DNA of 31,251 nt from Flavobacteriales bacterium (GTDB taxonomy: Bacteria > Bacteroidota > Bacteroidia > Flavobacteriales > UA16): contig JAOIQU010000015.1 in the NCBI GenBank assembly GCA_028141885.1, forward strand, positions 1 to 31,251. The letters are read 5' to 3'. Positions within the stretch are counted from its first letter, which is position 1. Each line of letters begins with the position of its first letter. The position numbers and the translations under genes are program-made. The notes under the pieces were generated by a model, which saw only the letters and a program-made list of their open reading frames with translations, searched no databases and was not told the origin of the DNA. Of the stretch, positions 23,907-31,251 are shown in pieces.

Positions 23907-26900
23907 ATGAAGTCTCCAACGTCCTTTGAAGTGGTTCGAGCCTCTGCAGGCAGTGGCAAGACGTACAGGCTCGTGAGCCGGTATTTGGCGTGTTGTTTGG
24001 CCCACGACGACCCAAGGTCATTCCGCCACATTTTGGCCTTGACCTTCACGAACAAAGCGGCTTGGGAAATGAAGGAGCGCATCTTGTCGGACCTCGCCAA
24101 ATTGGGTTCGGGCAAGGCGTCTGAGGATTTCGTCCAAGAGCTTTCAGACCAAACCCGTTTGGACGCCACCACCCTCGAGAAGCGCGCCCGCGCTCTTCGA
24201 GCCACGATGCTTCATCGTTACGGGGAACTCTCGGTCATGACGTTGGACAGCTTCACGAACCGGTTGGTGAAAAGCTTCGCTCGGGATTTGGCCTTGGATC
24301 AAGACTATCGCATCGAATTGGACCAAGATCGCTTGGTGGATGAGGCTGTTGGCAACGTGTTGGACCGGATTGGCGGAGAGGGGGAGGAGGAACTCACCGA
24401 GTTGTTGAAAGGGTTTGCCCGGTTGCAAGTGGAGGAGGAGAAGGACAGCCGCATTCGGCACCCCTTGAACACGTATGGCAAAGAGGTGCTGAAGGAAAGC
24501 ATGCGCAACACCCTCGAGGCTCTCGGAGACATGAGTCCAGAGGATTTTCGGGCGATTTCCCAACGCATCCGCAAGGATGTCAAAGCCGAAGAGCGGGAAT
24601 TGGAGTCTCGTGTGCAAGTGGCCCTTGATGAGGTGGCCAAGGAAGGGTTGACCAAAAAAGACGTGTCTCGCGGTTCTTTGCTGACTTGGCTCGAAAAGAA
24701 CAAACGAGGAGAAGCCCTTGCACCGACCCCCACATTGCAAGAGATGTTTGACGAAGGGGTATTCACCACCAAAACCGCACCCCCAAGCACAGTGGATTCG
24801 GTCGAGCGGGTTCGTCCTCATGCCGAAGATGTCTTGGAACAAGTCGCCCACATGGTCCCTGGCACGACCCGAGGTGAGGCCCATGTGTTGCGCAAGCGTT
24901 TGCTTCACAAAGTGGACCTGGTGGGCACACTGGCCCTGATTTCGGAGGAAATGGAGGCCGTTCAGGAGGTGCGCAACGTGCGGACCTTTCATGCGTTGCA
25001 CGACCGGGTGGCGAGGGTGGTGCGGCACAACCCCGTGCCGTTTTTGTTTGAGCGGTTGGGCAGCCGGTACCGGCACGTGTTCGTCGACGAATTCCAGGAC
25101 ACCTCTGTCACGCAATGGCAAAACCTCATTCCTTTGGTCGACCATATCCTTGCCGAGCGCAACCGAACCCTTGTGGTTGGCGACGGCAAACAGGCCATTT
25201 ACCGTTGGCGGAACGGGGATTACCGTCAGTTGCTTCATTTGCCTGATGTCATTGACGACGACGAAGGCGCGTTTGCCGACGCCGCGGCCACGTTCAACGA
25301 GGCCTTGGACGACCAAGTTCTCAAGGACAATTGGCGGAGTGGAAACAAGATTGTGGACTGGAACAACGGCTTTTTTGACGCCGTGCAATCTCGATTGCCT
25401 GCTGGCCTTCAAGACGTCTACAAGGACCATCGCCAAGATGCCCGAAAGGCATTTGAAGGTCAGGTGTGCGTCGAAGCCATTCACGACGCAGACAAAGACG
25501 TGCGAAAAGAGTTTTTGAGTGACGCCTTGATCCGTCGCTTGCGTCACCACAAGTCGGCCGAAGGTGGCGGATTTGCATGGGCAGACATGGCGGTGTTGGT
25601 TCGAACCAACAAACAAGGCGCCTTGCTCGCCCAACACATGCTCAATGAGGGCATCACACCCCAAACCGAAGACAGCCTGCACGTGGGAAGACACCCTGCG
25701 GCTTTGGCGGTCATTGCGTTGACCCGCTGGGTGGTGGACCCCAATGAGGAACGGCATGCCACCGCGTGGCTTCAATGCATGGCCGCCCTCGAACCGGACC
25801 GCATCGACGAGTCGAAGGAATTGGACTTGGCCGTGACATGGGCCCTCGGAGAAGACGAAAAACCCCGCCGTCGATTCGCAGCATCGGAGATGATGCGACG
25901 GATTTGTCCAGATTTGAATGTCGCAGAACGGGCCCATGGACCCTTGGTTTCTTGGATCGGGCACGCCTGCGAAGTGTTGGGGGTCACCGGTCGGTTCGAC
26001 GCTTACGCGGAGGCCCTGATGGAACTTGCCCGTGAAGTCACAGGCACAGAAGAAGGGGGGCTGAGGGGGTTTTTGCGATCGTGGGACCGACAGGGTCATG
26101 CGCGGTCCATCGTGGCTGGTGGAGGTCACAATGCCGTTCAGGTGATGACCGTGCACAAGGCCAAAGGGTTGGCATTCCCCGTCACCATCGTGGTCGTCGG
26201 GGACAACAAAGCGCGCGAAGTCAAAGGCCATGTTCCTGTTGTGCTCGATCCGGCTGTCGGAATGGACTTGCCGGCAGCTTTGTTGAAGGTGTCCGACATG
26301 AAGGACACGGCGTTGAATGACGTCGCGGAGGCGGAACTCGACGCGGCGTTGTTGGACCAATTGAACATCGTTTACGTGGCCATGACCCGTCCCGTTGAAC
26401 GGCTCGACGTCCTTGCCGAAACCGCCAAAATTGAATTTGACCGCACCGATCCCGCGACGGTCAGTCAGTGGGTTCTTGCGTGCGCAGAAGACACTTCTGG
26501 CAAGTCGTTCGTTTCAAACGGGGATGCCATTCTTCACGGCGCGAATGACCGAAAATCGATGGACTCTTCGGAGCAAGAACCCTCTTCAGAGGCCGTGGTG
26601 ACGACGCGCCTTCAGCTTGGTGAAGCCTCGGCCCAGCGCGTGGTCATGCCTGAGGCCCACCCTTCTCAAGTGCACCCCGACGGGTTGGATGAAGCAGCGT
26701 TGGGAACGCTGGTGCACAACCTGTTGGCCGAGGTCAAGGAACATGCAGACTGGGCCCGTGTTCGCACTCGTTTCAAGACCCGATGGACGCTGAACGAAAC
26801 GGATCGGGAAACCGTGTTGCATTGGGCAGATCGCGTGTTCGAAGACGAACGTGCCATGTCGTTTTTCGCGTCTGGTTCGACCGTCGAATGCGAGCCCGAG

Positions 26901-27146
26901 TGGATGGGAGAGGAAGGCTTGATGCGTCCAGACCGCGTGGTGCGAAACGAGGAAGGGTGGCATGTGGTGGACTACAAAACGGGAGAGGTCCATTTGGATG
27001 CCCATGCCAGACAGGTACGCAAATACATGCGGACCTTGGCCGCGCTTGAGTCCACCCAACCTCGTGGATGGATCCTCTACCTCAACCCTTTGCGACTTGT
27101 GGAGGTCTTTCCCGACGAGACACCTCGTATCTTCGAGGCGGACTGA
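23907..27146 (+). CDS. addA: AddA-like UvrD-family helicase-nuclease
   Basis: This 1,079-residue protein is the helicase-nuclease subunit of an AddAB-type complex that resects DNA ends for RecA-dependent repair. Helicase motifs in order: motif I ASAGSGKT (12-19), motif II DEFQD (394-398), motif III GDGKQAIYRW (from 425), motif V VHKAKG (749-754) and motif VI YVAMTR (823-828). The C-terminal RecB-type nuclease shows GTLVHNLLAEV, MRPDRVV and VVDYKTGEV (Asp 1022, Lys 1024), then QVRKYMRTL. The start is ATG 23907, just before motif I as in relatives; the frame is open further upstream but would overlap the divergent mbnP gene. The AddB-like partner lies at 10955-13834 on the other strand rather than alongside. 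Confidence 0.93.
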   Translation: MKSPTSFEVVRASAGSGKTYRLVSRYLACCLAHDDPRSFRHILALTFTNKAAWEMKERILSDLAKLGSGKASEDFVQELSDQTRLDATTLEKRARALRATMLHRYGELSVMTLDSFTNRLVKSFARDLALDQDYRIELDQDRLVDEAVGNVLDRIGGEGEEELTELLKGFARLQVEEEKDSRIRHPLNTYGKEVLKESMRNTLEALGDMSPEDFRAISQRIRKDVKAEERELESRVQVALDEVAKEGLTKKDVSRGSLLTWLEKNKRGEALAPTPTLQEMFDEGVFTTKTAPPSTVDSVERVRPHAEDVLEQVAHMVPGTTRGEAHVLRKRLLHKVDLVGTLALISEEMEAVQEVRNVRTFHALHDRVARVVRHNPVPFLFERLGSRYRHVFVDEFQDTSVTQWQNLIPLVDHILAERNRTLVVGDGKQAIYRWRNGDYRQLLHLPDVIDDDEGAFADAAATFNEALDDQVLKDNWRSGNKIVDWNNGFFDAVQSRLPAGLQDVYKDHRQDARKAFEGQVCVEAIHDADKDVRKEFLSDALIRRLRHHKSAEGGGFAWADMAVLVRTNKQGALLAQHMLNEGITPQTEDSLHVGRHPAALAVIALTRWVVDPNEERHATAWLQCMAALEPDRIDESKELDLAVTWALGEDEKPRRRFAASEMMRRICPDLNVAERAHGPLVSWIGHACEVLGVTGRFDAYAEALMELAREVTGTEEGGLRGFLRSWDRQGHARSIVAGGGHNAVQVMTVHKAKGLAFPVTIVVVGDNKAREVKGHVPVVLDPAVGMDLPAALLKVSDMKDTALNDVAEAELDAALLDQLNIVYVAMTRPVERLDVLAETAKIEFDRTDPATVSQWVLACAEDTSGKSFVSNGDAILHGANDRKSMDSSEQEPSSEAVVTTRLQLGEASAQRVVMPEAHPSQVHPDGLDEAALGTLVHNLLAEVKEHADWARVRTRFKTRWTLNETDRETVLHWADRVFEDERAMSFFASGSTVECEPEWMGEEGLMRPDRVVRNEEGWHVVDYKTGEVHLDAHARQVRKYMRTLAALESTQPRGWILYLNPLRLVEVFPDETPRIFEAD

Positions 27147-27180
27147 CTCACCTCTCCATCCGGCCGTCCGATTTAGATTC

Positions 27181-30100
27181 ATGAAGCACGATTTTTCCTT
27201 TTCCACTCAGGGTGCCACGCAGGCTTTGGCCTCGACATTCGCCCTTACTCTCTTGGCAACGATCGGACTTGCCCAAACTGAGATTCGCTACCAAAAAGGA
27301 TTGCCAGTGCCTGCGCCAACCAATGTCACGTCGTTGGGGTCTCGCGCGGAGGCCTGCGCCCCAGCGACTGCATTGCGCGATTTGGAGTGGAACAACGTCC
27401 GTGCTTTGATTGAAAATGGAGGGGCGCTGTGGTACAACCGCGCCATCGACCGGGGAGCGCATTTCGTGCCCAAAGAGGAAGGCGTGTCTGTGGTGTACGG
27501 CGGAGCCCTTTGGTTGGGCGGCATCAGCCCTGACCAACAGCTCAAATTGGCGGCGGTCCGCTACCGGACCACGGGCAACGATTTTTGGCCGGGACCTCTG
27601 ACCAACGACGGCTCGGCCGAAACCGACCCAAACACGTGCGACTCGTACGATCGGTTCGCGGTGAGTTTCCGTTCGGATGCCCAGCGGCATCGTCAGTATC
27701 ACGAGGCCGTCATCGCGGGCACGGTCGACACCGACTTCCCCGATGGGTATGCGTACCCATCTTATTTCGACGAATACCCAGCCCATGGCAATCCAGGCCT
27801 GAATCAGGATTATTATTTGGCTCCCTTCCTCGATTTCGACGGCGATGGGTCTTACAATCCGGCAGCGGGAGATTACCCATGGTTTGACTTCCTACAGGAG
27901 ATTGACTGTGGCAACCGTCGCCGGGAGGATTTGGTCCCTCTGTATGGAGATCAAAACTTCTACTGGATCCTCAACGACAAGGGCAACGTTCACTCTGAAT
28001 CCCAAGGAGAGCCTATCGGGATGGAGATCCGTGCGCAGGCCTTTGCGTTTTCGACCAACGACGAGGTCAACAACATGTCGTTTTACAACTACGTCCTCAT
28101 CAACCAAGGAACGCAAACGTTGACCAACACCTACATGGCGCAGTGGGTGGATGTCGATTTGGGGGGGCACACGGACGACTACGTGGGGGTGGATGTGCGT
28201 CGCGGCCTCGGATACGGTTACAATGGGGACCAATTCGATGAACCCACCAGCTATTCCATTGGCTACGGCGAAAACCCTCCTGCCATGGGGGTCGACTTCT
28301 TTGAAGGTCCCTACCAGGATGCCGATGGCCTTGACAATCCATTGACGGAGGTCTTTTCGGATGCCATTGACTCTCTCGGCATTCCGTATGAAGGCATTGG
28401 CATCGGTTATGGCGACGGCGTCATCGACAACGAACGCTACGGCATGCGGAAGTTCCTCTACTACAACTGGAATTTTGGCATCAACGGTCAGCCTACATTG
28501 GCATCTCACTATTACAACTACATGCGGGGCTTTTGGAAAAACGGACAGCGCATGGCCTATGGCGGAGACGGCCTCAGTGCGGGGTCAGGCGCCAACCTCG
28601 AAATCGCGGCCGACTACATGTTCCCTGGCGACACCGACCCCTATCAATGGGGAACGGTCGGGGTTGAAGTTGACGATTGGACCGAAATCTCTGCAAACAA
28701 CCCCGCGGGAGACCGGTTGTTCCTTCAAAGCGCGGGCCCCTTCACCTTGGAGCCTGGGGACTACAACAACATCACGGTGGGGATGGTTTGGGCAAGGGCC
28801 ACAGGAGGAGACCCCTTCGAAAGCGTCCAGTTGTTGCGCATTGCGGATGACAAGGCCCAAGCGCTGTTTGACAACTGCTTTGAAATCGTGTCAGGCCCGG
28901 ATGCTCCGGATGTGACCATCCAAGAGTTGGAGAACGAGCTCATCCTCTACTTGACCAACGACAACCCCATTTCTAACAATTTCCAGGAAACGTACACGGC
29001 CATTGACCCAGGGATTTCCAAGGAATTGCCCGACGGAACGTTGCTCACGGAAGAAGACAGGTCATACGAGTTTGAGGGGTACCAGATTTATCAGCTCGCC
29101 GACGAAACGGTTTCTCCTTCTGACCTGCAAAACATTGAAAAGGCCCGTTTGATTTTCCAATGTGACCTTGCCAATGACGTCAATCAATTGGTGAACTACA
29201 GCTTTGATGAGGTGATGCAGGTTCCTGTGCCAAGCTTGATGGCGAACGGCGCCAACGAGGGCATCCGCCACAGCTTCCAAGTGACGACCGACGCCTTTGC
29301 CCAAGGAGACAACGCGCTTGTGAACCACAAGAAGTACTACTTCATGGCGTTGGCCTACGGATACAACAACTACGCCGACTACGATGTCACCACTGGTACG
29401 GGACAAGACTTGCAGTACAAGGCCTCTCGGAAGGCTGCGGTGGGTTCGATCCGGGTGTACAGCGGCACGCCTCACAAGCCAACGGTGGAATCTGGCGGCA
29501 TTGTGGTTGCTGCCGCCTACGGCGACGGCCTGTCATTGACGCGTCTGGAAGGCAAGGGCAACGCTCTCAACGACGTGGCCTTGACACCTGAAAGCGAGGC
29601 CGCCTTGGTGGCGAGCCCCGACGGCAAAATCGGAGAGTTGACCTACCAAGCGGGCAAGGCGCCTGTGGAGGTTCGCGTCATCGACCCTCTGGCGGTTCCT
29701 GCCGGCGAGTTTGAGCTTCGCGTCCTCGGGGATGCTGGCGACCTCGACGACGGGGAAGATGTGGAGTGGGTGCTCACCAACCTGACGATGCTCGACACGG
29801 CGGTGACGGCGACAGACTCGGCTCAGGCCATTGTCACCAGCGACCGCACCATCGATGTGCGCAACGAGCAGCTCATCCTCGACTGGGGCTTGAGCGTCAC
29901 CATCCACCAACAAGTGTACCCCAACGGCACGAACATCGCCACGCCGTTGTCTTCGTCCATCACCTTCGCCAACCCTCAAGAGCCTTGGCTCTCCGGATGG
30001 CCTGACGGCGATGGATACACGCCGCGCAACTGGATCCGTTCTGGCACCCAGGAGTACCAGGATGCTGAAATCGAAAACGCCTACGAGGAGACGTTCAACG

Positions 30101-31251
30101 ACTTGATGGACGAAGACGAGGTCTACGAGACCTTCCTCGGCGGCACCTGGGCGCCCTACAACGTGGTGGCCGGCACCGACTCGGACATCCTCGACCCTGC
30201 CACGGGCATCACCTACGACTTCATCCCGGCCTTCGCACCGACGCGTCAGGGATTGCAGCGCTTGCCACAGTGGAACAGCCCTGAGGCGGTCATCAACGTC
30301 GACGTGGTGTTCACCAGCGAACGCAGCAAATGGACGCGGTGTCCCGTGTTGGAGATGCAGCCCAACGACCTCTTGGCTGAAAACGCCACGGGAGAGTCGG
30401 GAACGCTCGTCAAGATGAACCTGCGCCGTCACGACTCGGTCGACAAGCGTGGACGCACGGCAGCCGAGGGCGGAAATGCCAACGAGGCCAACCTCACAAG
30501 CAGCACCGGCATGGGATGGTTCCCAGGCTACGCCATTGACCTCGGTACCGGGGAGCGCCTCAACATGGCGTTCGGCGAGGACTCGTGGCTCAGCGCCGAC
30601 AACGGAAAGGACATGATCTGGAACCCGTCCCCCAACCGTCAGTACGCAGGTGGACAGCACTGGATCTACGTCTTCAGGAACGGCCAAGTGCTCTCTGGAA
30701 CGCCCAACCGCATGCCCGCCTATGACGGCGGAGCGTACCTGATGGGACAGCTCTCCAACCCCACCGCCACCAGCGAGCGCTTCGCGTTCCGAGACTGTGC
30801 GTGGGTGGGCTCGGCCATCTCCAGCGTGGATTACCCCATGCTGTCTGTCGAGGACGGACTCATCCCCAACGAAACGAGGGTGAGCCTCCGTGTGGCCACG
30901 GCGTACGACAAGTACAGCGCCATCACCATCGACACCGACGAGGTGGAAGAGGCCGTCAACAACTGGGACCCCATCTACCGCTTCGACACCGAGGATGTGG
31001 CCGCCCAAATTGGCGAAGTCACCGTGCTCGAGGAGATGCTTGAGGAAATCAACATCGCCCCCAACCCGTACTACGCCTACAGCCAGTACGAGACCAACAA
31101 GCTCGACAACCGCGTCAAGATTGTGAACCTCCCCGAGGTCTGCACCGTGCGCATCTACAACCTCTCAGGCACGCTCATTCGGACGTACGAAAAAGCCGAT
31201 CCGCTCACCTACGTCGATTGGGACCTGAAAAACGAAGCCAACGTGCCCATC
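27181..31251 (+). CDS. Very large T9SS-secreted protein, 3' end beyond the window
   Basis: The frame from ATG 27181 stays open to the last base, giving at least 1,357 residues. An N-terminal signal peptide is present (ALASTFALTLLATIGLAQ). I know no catalytic motif in it. A calcium-binding-like FLDFDGDGSYNP lies near residue 220, and aromatic, Asn/Gly-rich repeats of the kind found in secreted Bacteroidota proteins follow. The last visible part (NIAPNPYYAYSQYETNKLD, VKIVNLPEVCTVRIYNLSG, VDWDLKNEANVPI) is the beginning of a beta-sandwich, as in T9SS type A C-terminal sorting domains, so the gene probably ends about 30-60 codons outside. I recall similar proteins of over 1,200 residues in other Bacteroidota, with function unknown. 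Codon use shifts to more C-ending codons after about 29500. Confidence 0.85.
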   Translation, partial: MKHDFSFSTQGATQALASTFALTLLATIGLAQTEIRYQKGLPVPAPTNVTSLGSRAEACAPATALRDLEWNNVRALIENGGALWYNRAIDRGAHFVPKEEGVSVVYGGALWLGGISPDQQLKLAAVRYRTTGNDFWPGPLTNDGSAETDPNTCDSYDRFAVSFRSDAQRHRQYHEAVIAGTVDTDFPDGYAYPSYFDEYPAHGNPGLNQDYYLAPFLDFDGDGSYNPAAGDYPWFDFLQEIDCGNRRREDLVPLYGDQNFYWILNDKGNVHSESQGEPIGMEIRAQAFAFSTNDEVNNMSFYNYVLINQGTQTLTNTYMAQWVDVDLGGHTDDYVGVDVRRGLGYGYNGDQFDEPTSYSIGYGENPPAMGVDFFEGPYQDADGLDNPLTEVFSDAIDSLGIPYEGIGIGYGDGVIDNERYGMRKFLYYNWNFGINGQPTLASHYYNYMRGFWKNGQRMAYGGDGLSAGSGANLEIAADYMFPGDTDPYQWGTVGVEVDDWTEISANNPAGDRLFLQSAGPFTLEPGDYNNITVGMVWARATGGDPFESVQLLRIADDKAQALFDNCFEIVSGPDAPDVTIQELENELILYLTNDNPISNNFQETYTAIDPGISKELPDGTLLTEEDRSYEFEGYQIYQLADETVSPSDLQNIEKARLIFQCDLANDVNQLVNYSFDEVMQVPVPSLMANGANEGIRHSFQVTTDAFAQGDNALVNHKKYYFMALAYGYNNYADYDVTTGTGQDLQYKASRKAAVGSIRVYSGTPHKPTVESGGIVVAAAYGDGLSLTRLEGKGNALNDVALTPESEAALVASPDGKIGELTYQAGKAPVEVRVIDPLAVPAGEFELRVLGDAGDLDDGEDVEWVLTNLTMLDTAVTATDSAQAIVTSDRTIDVRNEQLILDWGLSVTIHQQVYPNGTNIATPLSSSITFANPQEPWLSGWPDGDGYTPRNWIRSGTQEYQDAEIENAYEETFNDLMDEDEVYETFLGGTWAPYNVVAGTDSDILDPATGITYDFIPAFAPTRQGLQRLPQWNSPEAVINVDVVFTSERSKWTRCPVLEMQPNDLLAENATGESGTLVKMNLRRHDSVDKRGRTAAEGGNANEANLTSSTGMGWFPGYAIDLGTGERLNMAFGEDSWLSADNGKDMIWNPSPNRQYAGGQHWIYVFRNGQVLSGTPNRMPAYDGGAYLMGQLSNPTATSERFAFRDCAWVGSAISSVDYPMLSVEDGLIPNETRVSLRVATAYDKYSAITIDTDEVEEAVNNWDPIYRFDTEDVAAQIGEVTVLEEMLEEINIAPNPYYAYSQYETNKLDNRVKIVNLPEVCTVRIYNLSGTLIRTYEKADPLTYVDWDLKNEANVPI

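Noticed and set aside
24144..26360. 738-codon open frame on the - strand
   Set aside because: It is antisense to addA, whose helicase motifs are all intact. The open frame comes from GC-rich third positions, and its translation resembles no protein I know.
27128..27135. TATCTTCG, the same octamer as at nadC, upstream of the large T9SS gene
   Set aside because: It lies inside the addA coding end, 53 bases from the next ATG, with no matching -33 box. It may be chance.
29533..31008. 491-codon open frame on the - strand
   Set aside because: It is antisense to the large T9SS gene in its most C/G-ending part. The low-complexity Val/Arg/Gly/His translation is typical of a shadow frame.

Overview
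The window is a dense, mostly single-copy stretch of a Bacteroidota chromosome. The evidence is the end of the type IX secretion (T9SS) translocon gene sprA at the left edge, a PorP/SprF-family protein behind a giant PKD adhesin with a gliding-type C-terminal domain, a separate atpD-atpC pair with a very short epsilon subunit, and TAnnTTTG-type promoters with no clear Shine-Dalgarno sequences. By eye the GC content is in the mid-to-high 50s per cent, high for the phylum. Genus cannot be named from this. I see no tRNA, rRNA, IS element, prophage or CRISPR array, and no gene-free gap longer than about 80 bases.

Layout. 1-1961 (+): 3' end of sprA, gcvH, a VanZ-like membrane gene and tonB. 1954-4704 (-): a tight ribF / leucine-rich-repeat / NadR-type kinase / pnuC operon that joins FAD synthesis with nicotinamide riboside uptake and phosphorylation. 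4779-6514 (+): atpD-atpC. 6593-7069 (-): rlmH, head-to-head with nadC-yihY (7101-8920, +). 8976-9422 (+): a secreted DUF2147 protein. 9455-14490 (-): a TPR gene, an AddB-like nuclease and a polysaccharide flippase. 14533-15810 (+): murB with an unusual N-terminal extension. 15820-23843 (-): one co-directional run of an MbnP-like lipoprotein, a di-heme MauG/MbnH-type peroxidase, a PKD adhesin of about 1,690 residues and PorP/SprF. 23907-27146 (+): AddA-like helicase-nuclease. 27181 to the right edge (+): a very large T9SS-type secreted protein, cut off by the window.

How the genes work together. SprA, the PKD adhesin, PorP/SprF and the right-edge protein all belong to T9SS secretion and surface display. 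AddA and AddB, encoded about 10 kb apart on opposite strands, probably form the double-strand-break end-processing nuclease. pnuC, nadR-like, ribF and nadC cover salvage and de novo steps of NAD and FAD supply. Genes in most operons touch or overlap (ATGA, TGATG, TAATG), which suggests translational coupling.

Most notable signals: (1) a recurrent TAnnTTYG-like element whose T lies exactly 12 bases before the start codon of five genes and 13 before a sixth, implying leaderless or near-leaderless mRNAs; (2) a 13-bp-stem intrinsic terminator for the sprA-tonB unit written inside the pnuC coding sequence on the other strand; (3) an MbnP/MbnH-like pair directly upstream of a T9SS adhesin/PorP pair; (4) a MurB fused to a small N-terminal module; (5) a 9-bp perfect inverted repeat made of the back-to-back promoters of the mbnP operon and addA.
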